From NCBI GenBank assembly GCA_050699815.1, contig JBOHFT010000001.1, positions 1-64,000 on the forward strand: a stretch of DNA of 64,000 nucleotides. The letters are read 5' to 3'. The notes below the pieces were generated by a model. The model ran no database searches, was not told the DNA's origin, and saw nothing but the letters and a program-made list of their open reading frames with translations. The first letter of the stretch is position 1, and the number at the start of each line of letters is the position of its first letter. Source of the DNA: GCA-003244245 sp050699815 (GTDB taxonomy: Bacteria > Actinomycetota > Actinomycetes > Mycobacteriales > Pseudonocardiaceae). The position numbers were made by a program, and so were the translations under genes. Below are positions 1 through 8,021 of this stretch, piece after piece.

Positions 1-561
1 CTAGCTGGCTAGGACCGGCAAAGTCGGTAAGATCGAGTCAAGTTTGGTGCTCGCGGGTCGGATCCGATGGGCGTAGCGTAGATGGCGCTCGCTCCACAGC
101 GCGACGACAGCGCATCTGACCTGCACATACGCACTTCGCGTCATGGTCAACACATCTAGGCGAAGCGAGTGGCGGCGGTCGGTCGCTCTGACCGCGAGTC
201 CCTGCGTGAGCCTGGCCTGAAAGCGGAAGCCGACCACGGCATGGCTCGTCGGGCTGGGGTGTAACCCCGTTAGCCATGAGCGTGCGCGAGCTGCTCGCCA
301 CCCTGACCGGCATTCAGGAGACCATGCTACTCTGCCCCACCAACACTCAAGATCGAACTAGCCCGGAAGGTCCCGCTAGGGTAAGGACACCAGAGAAAGG
401 TTCGTCGGGTTTGGATACGGAGAGGTCGGGACTCTTCTCACTATACACAGTTTGCTGACCACGCTTCGCTCTGCGGATTGCCGATTGGATCGCTGCGAGC
501 GTACCGTAGGAATACAACTACCGACCCTTGGGCCAGAGGCGGCCACGGATAGGGAGGCGAA
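1..561. other. No gene recognised
   Basis: About 560 bases at the left edge without a gene I can support. Open frames exist on both strands but have no plausible ribosome binding site, no recognisable motif and arginine/serine/proline-rich compositions typical of antisense reading of GC-rich DNA. The stretch may hold degraded remains of an accessory gene. Confidence 0.5.
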
Positions 562-717
562 ATGGGTTGGGCGACTGGTTCGAGACTCTGCGGCGTGTGC
601 CGCAGCATGCAGGTTGCCTCATGGAGCGGGAAGCTCAATGTATGCCATAAGTGCTCCAAGGCAATGGCCAAGGCTGCTAAGGCCAAGGCCAAGGCGAGAC
701 GGAAGTGGTGGCAATAA
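562..717 (+). CDS. Small zinc-ribbon-like protein with Lys/Ala tail
   Basis: A 51-residue open frame starts at an ATG preceded by a strong purine-rich Shine-Dalgarno (AGGGAGGCGAA directly upstream). Seen in the translation: two Cys pairs, CGVC at residues 10-13 and CHKC at 28-31, spaced as in a single zinc ribbon, then a basic tail of repeated Ala-Lys (AMAKAAKAKAKARRKWWQ region, residues 34-51) that could bind nucleic acid. No family is recognised and function is unknown. It stands alone, upstream of and convergent with the leftward gene at 861-1793. The Cys spacing and ribosome binding site argue for a real gene; its short length keeps confidence moderate. Confidence 0.5.
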   Translation: MGWATGSRLCGVCRSMQVASWSGKLNVCHKCSKAMAKAAKAKAKARRKWWQ

Positions 718-860
718 TATCGCCCCAGAACCCAGAGCGAACCCGGTCTCTTCACGTCCTCGATCAATCTCCCGGACCGTCACCGCGATTCAGCTCCGAA
801 TCGCGGTGACGGGCATCCTGCTGGGCGCTATTCGGAGCCGAATGGTGGCCCCACCAGCAC

Positions 861-1793
861 TCATGGTGATGGCCAGGCGGTCTCCCGGGAATGCTCAGCC
901 AGATGCTGCGCGTAGCCCTGGCGGACCTGTGGATCGGTGGGGTCGCTGCCCTCGTGCTCGGCGTAGTAGGCCAGGTGGTCGACGGCACCGGCGAGCAGCA
1001 CCAACCGGGAATGACCGGACTCCGACCACAGCACCAGACTCCGCTGCACCGTGGCCAGGTATCCGTCCCAGGTCTGGCCGTATTCCCCGGCGAGCACTGG
1101 CCAGCGCAGGAGCAGGCGGTCGAACTCCGGCCGCGGCCAGAACAGCAGCGCGGTCCCCTCGTAGTCCGGCTCGCCAATACCGAGCACATCGCGCACCTCA
1201 TCCTGCAGGACCTCGGCGAGGTAATCGTGTTCATCGCGCGGCAGGCCCAGGTCGCGGCGTACCCGGTGCCGTTCCCGCACCAGCCTGGACACCACCTCCG
1301 TGGCCTCCTCGTAGGCTGGCTCCCCGCGCCGGGAATCCAGCGCCTGCCGACGCCGCAACTCAGTGTGCAGTGCCTCGGTCAGCCACTGCTCGGCGATTTC
1401 GGCATGCCCGCCCCTCTCCAGCGCCTCGCTGATGTAGGACACGGCGCCGGAATCGTCGGACAGCAACGGGCGCAGGGACGCCAGCTCGGCCATCCCCTCG
1501 TCCTCACGGCCAAGCCGCAGCGGCAGTTCGGCATGAAAAGCTTGCGAGTAGCCGTCCGGATCACCATGGGCACGGTGCGCCTCGACGGCCAGCACCTGGG
1601 TGGCCTGCAGGTCCCCGGCGCGGTGGGTGAGCTCGGCAGCCAGCATCAGCGCATACCCCGTATCGGCCGGGTCGGCCACCCGCCCACGATCGACCGCGTC
1701 GACCAACTCCGCAGCCACCTCAAACGGCTGAACGCTGAACGAGCAGCCGATGTCGTCAAGATCGTCGGTGGTGAACAGCCGGGTCGATGGCAT
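861..1793 (-). CDS. Conserved hypothetical helical protein, SEC-C-associated type
   Basis: 310 residues, predicted mostly alpha-helical, with segments such as GYALMLAAELTHRAGD and EALERGGHAEIAEQWL that look like TPR-type helical hairpins. I recall actinobacterial proteins of this type that end in a C-terminal SEC-C zinc motif (CxC near CC), but here the frame stops after ETAWPSP. Reading on in another frame gives an ECWWG stretch, consistent with a lost SEC-C tail (inference). Function unknown; SEC-C proteins bind zinc and sometimes nucleic acids or SecB-like partners. The ATG at 1793 opens a continuous frame with good codon use. Could be a truncated but still expressed gene. Confidence 0.65.
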   Translation of the reverse strand: MPSTRLFTTDDLDDIGCSFSVQPFEVAAELVDAVDRGRVADPADTGYALMLAAELTHRAGDLQATQVLAVEAHRAHGDPDGYSQAFHAELPLRLGREDEGMAELASLRPLLSDDSGAVSYISEALERGGHAEIAEQWLTEALHTELRRRQALDSRRGEPAYEEATEVVSRLVRERHRVRRDLGLPRDEHDYLAEVLQDEVRDVLGIGEPDYEGTALLFWPRPEFDRLLLRWPVLAGEYGQTWDGYLATVQRSLVLWSESGHSRLVLLAGAVDHLAYYAEHEGSDPTDPQVRQGYAQHLAEHSRETAWPSP

Positions 1794-2171
1794 AGCTCAC
1801 CGTAGCGCCGCCACCGCGGCGACGCTCAGCGTGGGTTGCGGCGCGGCTCCGCGTGTTCATCTGGTCGTTTCTTCCCTCGATCAGTGCAGAGGCACTGAAC
1901 TCACCCGACTCGGCAGCCCTCGTCGAGCGGCTGGCCGTCGGCCTGTGACCCCGGAACTAACGGGGCTGCGCCCCATGCCAGAAGGCGTGCACCTGGCTGG
2001 CTTGCCCGGGGCCCTGTCCGTGAACTCGACATAGCCGACGTCACAAGTCCCTTGCACATGTCGGTCTCGTCGAGTTCACGGGACGCGGCGCCGACACACG
2101 CCCGCTTGCGCTCACTCAATGACGCGCTGATCAGCGATCTCGACCGCCTGGTCGGCCCGCGCGACGCCAGG
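1794..2171. other. Intergenic region with short hairpins, no gene
   Basis: No convincing gene. It contains small inverted repeats (for example CAGTGC/GCACTG near 1883-1898 and a CCCCG/CGGGG-type stem near 1950-1975) and the larger palindrome listed separately at 2018-2080. Confidence 0.5.
2018..2080. repeat. Dispersed palindrome, family 1 (GTGAACTCGAC), copy 1
   Basis: The left arm begins CCGTGAACTCGAC (from 2018) and the right arm ends GTCGAGTTCACGG (to about 2080), a perfect 13-bp inverted repeat with partial pairing further in. A second element with the same outer arms lies at 21848-21908, so this is a dispersed family rather than a chance hairpin. Role unknown; there is no T-tract for a classical terminator. 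Confidence 0.6.
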
Positions 2172-2486
2172 TTAATGGGAGTGGTCCGCGTCGTCTCGGC
2201 TGATGGCGATCCGATGCCGGTGCTCGTTGATGATGTGCCGGAGTTGGTCGGGGTTCTCGGACAGGCGGGAGACGTCTCGGATCACCACGAGGTCCGCCCG
2301 GCCGGCCGCCACCTCAGCAAGAACCGCACGACACCGCTTCGAGGCGCGGATGCCGAGGGCGACCTCCGCAACCGTGTCAACCGGCACCACGCCGACTCGA
2401 TCGCACCAGTCCTGCAGCTCCCGAATCTGCCGGTCGAGCGCATCACGGCGTTGTGATCGAGCGTAGAGGATTGCGGTACGCGGCAT
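2172..2486 (-). CDS. Serine-recombinase (resolvase) N-terminal-domain protein
   Basis: 104 residues matching only the catalytic N-terminal domain of small serine recombinases: it opens with AILYARS, the region of the catalytic serine, followed by DRQIRELQDWCDR and DLVVIRDVSRLSENP, the usual conserved blocks. A full resolvase has a further C-terminal helix-turn-helix or a large recombinase domain of 150-400 residues, absent here. It may be a stand-alone domain protein or a truncated relic. It is 9 nt downstream of the zinc-ribbon gene on the same strand, so the two form a pair. The catalytic-domain assignment is fairly sure; activity is doubtful. Confidence 0.7.
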   Translation of the reverse strand: MPRTAILYARSQRRDALDRQIRELQDWCDRVGVVPVDTVAEVALGIRASKRCRAVLAEVAAGRADLVVIRDVSRLSENPDQLRHIINEHRHRIAISRDDADHSH

Positions 2487-2495
2487 ACGGCTATT

Positions 2496-2681
2496 CTAGG
2501 TAACCGGATATGCCGTAGCCCCGAGGAGCTGCCCAGATCCGTCACAGGCCGGGCAGTTCTCCATCGTCTGAATCTCCTGTACCTCAGGGTGGCCGTCGAG
2601 GTTCGCACGCTTCCACTTCATGATCACCTGGGCACCGCTGCATTGCGGGCACAGGGAGAGGCGCCACTGGTCTTTACCCAT
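2496..2681 (-). CDS. Small DnaJ-type zinc-ribbon protein
   Basis: 61 residues from the ATG at 2681. Two Cys pairs, CPQC near residue 12 and CPACDGSG near residue 47, resemble a DnaJ central-domain zinc knuckle (CxxCxGxG). An in-frame extension upstream exists, but it runs through the inverted repeat at 2709-2780, so the shorter start is preferred. Immediately upstream of the resolvase-domain gene, probably co-transcribed. Possible role as a nucleic-acid or protein-binding zinc finger; function unknown. Confidence 0.6.
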   Translation of the reverse strand: MGKDQWRLSLCPQCSGAQVIMKWKRANLDGHPEVQEIQTMENCPACDGSGQLLGATAYPVT

Positions 2682-2708
2682 ACCGACCGCCCTCCGAGCT
2701 GGACGCTG

Positions 2709-2780
2709 TTGCCGCGTTCTGGATGCAGACTGCGGTAATTCGGGCACCGTTTGCAGCAGTCTGCATCCAGAACGCGGCAA
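2709..2780. repeat. Perfect 25-bp inverted repeat, family 2 (GCAGTCT...AACGCGG)
   Basis: Arms 2709-2733 and 2756-2780 are exact reverse complements over 25 bp, separated by a 22-nt loop. The hairpin starts 10 nt past the gyrB stop codon, so it may end gyrB transcription, though no T-run follows. The right arm reads GCAGTCT then GCATCC then AGAACGCGG; the copies at 57321-57384 have the same flanks with the core inverted (GGATGC). Confidence 0.75.
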
Positions 2781-2789
2781 AACGCGGGG

Positions 2790-4760
2790 CTAGACGTCCA
2801 GGAAGCGGACGTCTTTGGCGTTGCGGGTGATGAAGGAGCGGCGGGACTCCACGTCCTCGCCCATCAGGACGCTGAAGAGTTCGTCTGCCGTGGCCGCGTC
2901 ATCGAGCGTTACCTGCATCAGGACGCGGTTAGCCGGGTCCATGGTGGTCTCCCACAGTTCCTTGGCGCTCATCTCACCGAGGCCCTTGTAGCGCTGGATC
3001 GCGTCATCCTTAGGCAGCTTGCGGCCTTCTGCGATACCGGCCTCGATGAGCCCATCGCGTTCCCGGTCGGAGTAGGCGTACTGCGGCTCGACCCGCGGCC
3101 ACTTGATTTTGTACAGCGGCGGCTGGGCGAGGAACACGTTCCCGTGCTCGACGAGCGGGCGCATGAACCGGAACAGCAACGTCAGCAGCAGGGTGCGGAT
3201 GTGCTGGCCGTCCACGTCAGCGTCGGCCATCAGCACGATCTTGTGGTAGCGCAGCTTGGTGAGGTCGAACTCGTCGTGGATCCCGGTGCCCAGCGCGGTG
3301 ATCAGTGCCTGCACCTCGGTGTTCTTCAGCACCCGGTCCAGCCGCGCCTTCTCCACGTTGATGATCTTGCCGCGGATCGGCAGGATCGCCTGGTACAGCG
3401 AATCCCGGCCGGACTTCGCCGAGCCGCCCGCCGAGTCGCCCTCCACGATGAACACCTCGCTGCGGGACGGGTCGGTGGAGCGGCAGTCGGACAGCTTGCC
3501 GGGCAGGCCGCCCAGATCCCCTGCCGACTTGCGGCGCACCAGCTCGCGGGCCCGCCGGGCCGCCAGCCGCGCCTGCGACGACGAGACCGCCTTGTTGATG
3601 ATCGTCTTGGCTTCGGCGGGGTTGCGCTCCAGCCAGTCGATCAGCCATTCGTTGCAGGTGCGCAGCACGAACGACTTGGCCTCGGTGTTGCCCAGCTTGG
3701 TCTTGGTCTGGCCTTCGAACTGCGGTTCGGCGAGCTTGACCGACACGATCGCGGCGAGGCCCTCGCGCACGTCGTCGCCGGTGAGCGCGGGGTCCTTGTC
3801 CTTGAGCAGCTTCTTGTCCCGCGCGTAGCGGTTGATCACCGTGGTCAGCGCGGAGCGGAAGCCCTCCTCGTGGGTGCCGCCCTCGTGGGTGTTGATCGTG
3901 TTGGCGAAGGTGTAGACCGATTCGGTGTACCCGGCGTTCCACTGCATCGCGACCTCGATCTGCATGCCCTCGCCACCGGCCTCGAAACCGATCACCTTGC
4001 GGTGGATCGGGTCCTTGGAGTTGTTGAGGTGCTTGACGAAGTCCTCCAGGCCACCGGGGTAGTGGAAGGTGCGCTCCTTGATCTGGGCGGTGTGGCCTTC
4101 GGCGTCCTCGGTCTCGTTGCTGCCGTTGACCCGCTGGTCGCGCAGCACGATGGTCAGGCCCTTGTTGAGGAAGGCCATCTCCTGCAGCCGACGGGCCACC
4201 GTCTCGGCGTTGTAGATGGTGGTCTCGAAGACCCGCGGGTCAGCCCAGTAGGTCAGGGTCGTGCTGGTCTTGCGGGTCGGCTCGCCCTTGCGCAGCGGGT
4301 GCGCCGGCTTGGAGTCCTCGTAACGCTGCCGCCACACGAACCCGTCCCGCTGGATCTCCACCTCCAGCACGCTGGCCAGCGCGTTGACCACGCTGACACC
4401 GACGCCGTGCAGGCCACCGGAGACCGCATAGGACTTGCCGTCGAACTTGCCACCGGCGTGCAACGTGGTCAGCACGACCTCCAACGCGGGCCGCTTCTCC
4501 ACCGGGTGCATGTCCACCGGGATACCCCGGCCGTCGTCGGAGACCCGCACCCCGCCGTCGGCGAGCAGGGTGACGTCGACCCTGGTCGCGTGGCCCGCCA
4601 TCGCCTCATCGACGGCGTTGTCCACCACTTCCCAGATCAGCTGGTGCAGGCCGCGTTCTCCGGTGGACCCGATGTACATGCCGGGGCGCTTGCGGACGGC
4701 TTCGAGCCCCTCGAGGACGGTAATGGAAGACGCGCTGTAGTCGTTCTTCTTGGCGGCCAC
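2790..4760 (-). CDS. gyrB: DNA gyrase subunit B
   Basis: 656 residues from the GTG at 4760 (VAAKKNDYSASS), chosen because a GAGGAGAG-rich ribosome binding site lies just upstream and GyrB homology begins there, although the frame extends to 4835. GHKL ATPase domain in the N-terminal third (WEVVDNAVDEAMAG with the catalytic Glu/Asp; GGLHGVGVSVVNAL), transducer in the middle, and Toprim domain with EGDSAGGSAK and DADVDGQHIRTLLL. Ends FLDV, as in actinobacteria. It introduces negative supercoils together with GyrA. In most actinobacteria gyrA follows directly; here a hairpin and small accessory genes follow instead. Last gene of the leftward recF-DUF721-gyrB group. Confidence 0.98.
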   Translation of the reverse strand: MAAKKNDYSASSITVLEGLEAVRKRPGMYIGSTGERGLHQLIWEVVDNAVDEAMAGHATRVDVTLLADGGVRVSDDGRGIPVDMHPVEKRPALEVVLTTLHAGGKFDGKSYAVSGGLHGVGVSVVNALASVLEVEIQRDGFVWRQRYEDSKPAHPLRKGEPTRKTSTTLTYWADPRVFETTIYNAETVARRLQEMAFLNKGLTIVLRDQRVNGSNETEDAEGHTAQIKERTFHYPGGLEDFVKHLNNSKDPIHRKVIGFEAGGEGMQIEVAMQWNAGYTESVYTFANTINTHEGGTHEEGFRSALTTVINRYARDKKLLKDKDPALTGDDVREGLAAIVSVKLAEPQFEGQTKTKLGNTEAKSFVLRTCNEWLIDWLERNPAEAKTIINKAVSSSQARLAARRARELVRRKSAGDLGGLPGKLSDCRSTDPSRSEVFIVEGDSAGGSAKSGRDSLYQAILPIRGKIINVEKARLDRVLKNTEVQALITALGTGIHDEFDLTKLRYHKIVLMADADVDGQHIRTLLLTLLFRFMRPLVEHGNVFLAQPPLYKIKWPRVEPQYAYSDRERDGLIEAGIAEGRKLPKDDAIQRYKGLGEMSAKELWETTMDPANRVLMQVTLDDAATADELFSVLMGEDVESRRSFITRNAKDVRFLDV

Positions 4761-5066
4761 GGTCCTCGGTCTCTCCTCAGGGTGCGATGCGGTGACTCGA
4801 CCGCCGGGACCCCACGGCACGCCCGGTAGAAGCACCGGTCGCCGCGGCGGTATCGACTATGATTCTACTGGTCCCCCAGATGTAAGACGGTCACGGGGGG
4901 CCCTGACACGCTCGTAGAGCGATTATCTCGCACCAACGTACGTCCGGACGGCCGAGAGGCAGTGCTGCGCTGCGTAGCGCAGCCTGAGCGGCCCGTTTCG
5001 GTGCGGTCAGGTGCGCACCAGAGCCTGACACACCGTGCACGAGAGCCCGACACGCCGAGCATGGGG
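4761..5066. promoter_or_regulatory. gyrB upstream region
   Basis: 306 bases between the DUF721 stop and the gyrB start. On the minus strand a TAGAAT sequence near 4858-4863 could be a -10 box for gyrB, but no clear -35 element is seen. No coding sequence is supported. This is the expected place for a supercoiling-sensitive gyrB promoter (inference). Confidence 0.35.
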
Positions 5067-5645
5067 TCAGCCGTAGGTGTCCCGGGGACCACGGCCGCGG
5101 ACGTGCCGGGGGCCGCGGTGCCAGTTCGGCGCCGCCGGGGCCTGCACCCGCAGCCGGGTCACCACACCCGGGCCGACGCCGACGGTGATCCGCGCGATCA
5201 GCTGGCGTTGCAGCAACCGGAGCTGGGTGGCCCACGCCGTGGAGCTGGCCTGCACGGTCAGCTCCCCGTCCTGCAACGACACCGGCTGGGCGTGCTCGGC
5301 GACCTCCGGGCCCACCAGCGTGGCCCACTTGGCGAACACCACACCTGACGACACCCGGTCCACCCAGCCGCGATCGGCCACCAGCCGCGACGCCAGCCGG
5401 CCCAGCGGCTGCGGATCCCGGTCGTCGGGCCGGGCCCCGGACCAGCCCCGACGCCGACCAGGCGCCGAGCCCCGACCAGCTGATCTGCGACGCGCCGGTC
5501 CCCCGGAACGAGACCCGGCGGCGCGGGCGGCGTCGAGGGCAGCGCGGGCGATATCGGCACCCCGGGGCCTGCCAGGGGGGCCCAGTACCGGCTTGTCCAC
5601 ACTGTCCACAGGTTTATCCCCAGCTGGGGAGTGATCATCAGACAC
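5067..5645 (-). CDS. DUF721 (DciA-like) family protein
   Basis: 192 residues starting at the GTG at 5645, which overlaps the recF stop by 8 nt and indicates translational coupling. N-terminal half is low-complexity, Arg/Gly/Pro-rich; the DUF721 core follows (WVDRVSSGVVFAKWATLVGPEVAEHAQPVSL, then LTVQASSTAWATQLRLLQRQL). DUF721 proteins between recF and gyrB are standard in actinobacteria. The family includes DciA, which recruits replicative helicase DnaB, and a DNA-related role is inferred from fold and neighbours. Length and position are typical. Confidence 0.9.
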   Translation of the reverse strand: MSDDHSPAGDKPVDSVDKPVLGPPGRPRGADIARAALDAARAAGSRSGGPARRRSAGRGSAPGRRRGWSGARPDDRDPQPLGRLASRLVADRGWVDRVSSGVVFAKWATLVGPEVAEHAQPVSLQDGELTVQASSTAWATQLRLLQRQLIARITVGVGPGVVTRLRVQAPAAPNWHRGPRHVRGRGPRDTYG

Positions 5646-6771
5646 GGCGCACCTGCCCGTCGTGCACGTCGAACCGCACGCCCTCGAGCTCGTCGGGCAC
5701 ATCGGCTGGCACCGCCGCGGTGACCACCACCTGCTCAGCGGCCAGGGCGACCTCGGCCAGCCGGGCCCGGCGATGAGTGTCCAGCTCGGCGAAGACGTCG
5801 TCGAGCAGCAGCACCGGCTCAGCCCCGCCGCAGCGCAGCAGCTGGTAGCTGCCCAGCCGCAACGCCAGCGCGAACGACCACGACTCGCCGTGGCTGGCAT
5901 ACCCCTTGGCTGGCCTGCCCCCCAGGCCCAGCTCCAGGTCGTCACGGTGCGGCCCGACCAGGCAGACCCCGCGCTCGACCTCGGCCGGGCGCACCCGGGC
6001 CAGCTCGGTGAGCATCGCCACCTCCAGCAGGCCGATGTCGGCTTTGCCATCCTCCGGCAGCGCGGCACCCAGGCTGCTGCGGTAGTCGAGCTGGATCGCA
6101 GCGGACTCTGGGGCCACCGCACGGTAGGCCGCGGCGACCTTGGGGGCCAGCTCGACGAGCAGGTCCAGCCGGGCCCCGAGCAGCTCCGCGCCATGCCGGG
6201 CCAGATGACCGTCCCAGACGTCCAGCGTGCGCAGATCACCCGGTCCGCCGGACCGGCGCGTCGGTCCGGCGGATTTGAGCAACGCGACGCGCTGGCGCAG
6301 CACCTTGTCGTAGTCGGATCGCACGCCGGCCAGCCGGGGCGCCCGCAGGACCAGCAGGTCGTCGAGGAACCGGCGGCGCTCCCCCGGGTCGCCGCGCACC
6401 AGCGCCAGGTCCTCCGGTGCGAACAGCACACTGCGCAGCACCCCGAGCACCTCCCGGGGCCGGGGCACCGGGCAGCGGTTGAGCCGGGCCCGGTTGGCCC
6501 GCCCGGGGGAGATCTCCAGCTCGACGGTCAGCTCCCGGCCGGCGTGCACCACCGCGGTGCGCACGATGGCCCGCTGGGCGCCGTGGCGCACTAGTGGCGC
6601 ATCGGTGGCGCACCGGTGCGAGCCCAGGGTGGACAGGTAACCCAGCGCCTCGATCAGGTTCGTCTTGCCCTGCCCGTTCGCCCCGACCAGCACCGCGACG
6701 CCGGGCTGCAGGTCCAGCTCGGCGTGCGCCCAGGAGCGGAAGTCGGTGACCGCTAGCTGTCTCACATACAC
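5638..6771 (-). CDS. recF: DNA replication/repair protein RecF
   Basis: 377 residues. Walker A GANGQGKT at residues 30-37, the ABC-ATPase Walker B/D-loop LLLDDVFAELD near 320-331, and the N-terminal block LAVTDFRSWAHAELDLQPG are diagnostic. RecF loads RecA at single-strand gaps with RecO and RecR. It follows gnd by 5 nt and overlaps the DUF721 start, so gnd-recF-DUF721 form one leftward unit. Length is normal for actinobacteria. Confidence 0.97.
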   Translation of the reverse strand: MYVRQLAVTDFRSWAHAELDLQPGVAVLVGANGQGKTNLIEALGYLSTLGSHRCATDAPLVRHGAQRAIVRTAVVHAGRELTVELEISPGRANRARLNRCPVPRPREVLGVLRSVLFAPEDLALVRGDPGERRRFLDDLLVLRAPRLAGVRSDYDKVLRQRVALLKSAGPTRRSGGPGDLRTLDVWDGHLARHGAELLGARLDLLVELAPKVAAAYRAVAPESAAIQLDYRSSLGAALPEDGKADIGLLEVAMLTELARVRPAEVERGVCLVGPHRDDLELGLGGRPAKGYASHGESWSFALALRLGSYQLLRCGGAEPVLLLDDVFAELDTHRRARLAEVALAAEQVVVTAAVPADVPDELEGVRFDVHDGQVRRV

Positions 6772-6776
6772 CGGAG

Positions 6777-7688
6777 CTACTGGGGATCTTCCAGGGCTGG
6801 ATCGAGCCTGACCGCCTGCACCGCGTGCCCGCCGAACTGCTGGCGCAGCGCGGCCACCGCGCGCATCGCCGGGGAGTCGGGCTGCCGGGAGGCGAACCGG
6901 GCGAACAGCGCCGCGGAGATCACCGGTGCGGGCACCGCGTGGTTGATCGCTTCCTCGACCGTCCAGCGCCCCTCACCGGAGTCCTGCACCCAGCCCCGCA
7001 GCTGCGCCAGCTTCGGGTCCCCGTCCAGGGCCGCCACCAGCAGGTCGAGCAGCCAGGAGCGGACCACCGTGCCGCGCCGCCAGGCCTTGAGCACCGCAGG
7101 CACGTCGGTGACCACCTCGGCCGCCTCGAGCAGCTCGAAGCCCTCGGCGTAGGCCTGCATCAGGCCGTACTCGACACCGTTGTGCACCATTTTGGCGAAA
7201 TGCCCGGCTCCCACGCCACCGGCATGGACGAAGCCCTCGTCCCGGGGGCCTTCCGGGCGCAGTGCGTCGAACACCGGCATCAGCCGCTCGACGTGCTCAG
7301 CGGCACCGCCGACCATCAGCCCGTAGCCGTTGTCCCGGCCCCACACCCCGCCCGAGACCCCGCAGTCCAGGTAGCCGATGCCGGTGCGGGCGAGCAACTC
7401 GGCGTGCACCTTGTCTTCGGTGTAGCGCGAGTTGCCGCCGTCGACCACGAGGTCGCCCTCGGCCAGCAGCCCGGCGAGCTGGGTCACGGTGTCCCGGGTC
7501 GGGTCGCCAGCCGGTATCATGATCCACACTGCCCGGGGTGCGGGGAGCTGCCCGACCAGCTCCGCCAGCGAGTCGACGTCGCGGTTGCCGGGGTTGTGGG
7601 CGTAGCCGACAACCCCGATGCCAGCGGCACGCAGCCGCTCGCGCATGTTGGCGCCCATCTTGCCAAGTCCGACGAGTCCGAGCTGCAC
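6777..7688 (-). CDS. gnd: 6-phosphogluconate dehydrogenase, decarboxylating, short form
   Basis: 303 residues from the GTG at 7688. N-terminal Rossmann motif GLVGLGKMGANMRERL, then DGGNSRYTED and the substrate-binding/catalytic HNGVEYGLMQAYAEG. This is the roughly 300-residue GntZ-like form found next to recF in many actinobacteria. It oxidises and decarboxylates 6-phosphogluconate to ribulose 5-phosphate in the pentose phosphate pathway. Usually dnaN is immediately upstream; here the upstream DNA is the DnaA-box-rich region and then a toxin-antitoxin pair. Confidence 0.95.
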   Translation of the reverse strand: MQLGLVGLGKMGANMRERLRAAGIGVVGYAHNPGNRDVDSLAELVGQLPAPRAVWIMIPAGDPTRDTVTQLAGLLAEGDLVVDGGNSRYTEDKVHAELLARTGIGYLDCGVSGGVWGRDNGYGLMVGGAAEHVERLMPVFDALRPEGPRDEGFVHAGGVGAGHFAKMVHNGVEYGLMQAYAEGFELLEAAEVVTDVPAVLKAWRRGTVVRSWLLDLLVAALDGDPKLAQLRGWVQDSGEGRWTVEEAINHAVPAPVISAALFARFASRQPDSPAMRAVAALRQQFGGHAVQAVRLDPALEDPQ

Positions 7689-8021
7689 GGTGAGTCCTTC
7701 CGGTGGTGCGTGGCTCCACCGTAGGTGCTGGGTGATGGTGCCGTGCGCGCCGGGTCGGTGCGGGCTGATTCATCCACCGCGCTGGTAGTGAGGGTCTTCC
7801 TGGATAAAGAGAACACCAGTAGTAGTAGTAAGTGCTGTGGATGGTGGGGGCGGACGACGTCTGCACAGCTCGGCCGGTGCGGCGCGGTGTGGACAGCGCC
7901 GGTGCTCAGCCCGTGGACCGCAGCACCCGGCGGTGGACCGAGGCCGGGTGGTCCGGCGTGATGCACAGCGCCGCGCACCTGTCCACAGGGTTGTCCCCAG
8001 GTGTGGGTGGATCGGTGCCCG
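7689..8021. other. oriC: Probable oriC (DnaA-box cluster)
   Basis: Non-coding 333 bp between gnd and the VapBC genes. DnaA-box-like sequences (TTGTCCACA type, up to two mismatches): CTGTCCACA at 7980-7988, TTGTCCCCA at 7991-7999, TGTGGACAG at 7889-7897, TGTGGATGG at 7836-7844 and a TGGATAA half near 7801. At 7820-7831 is TAGTAGTAGTAA, which resembles DnaA-trio repeats that load DnaA on single strands, beside a box. Actinobacterial oriC normally lies between dnaA and dnaN; here it lies between the toxin gene and gnd. Function is inferred from position and boxes. Confidence 0.7.

Noticed and set aside
38..313. Two minus-strand frames near the left edge
   Set aside because: No start signals or motifs.
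452..1432. 326-residue plus-strand open frame
   Set aside because: Arg/Pro/Ala-rich, overlaps a better-supported minus-strand gene and has no domain.
2751..4829. 692-residue open frame opposite gyrB on the plus strand
   Set aside because: Antisense shadow of gyrB; no ribosome binding site, composition is that of reverse-read GC-rich coding DNA.
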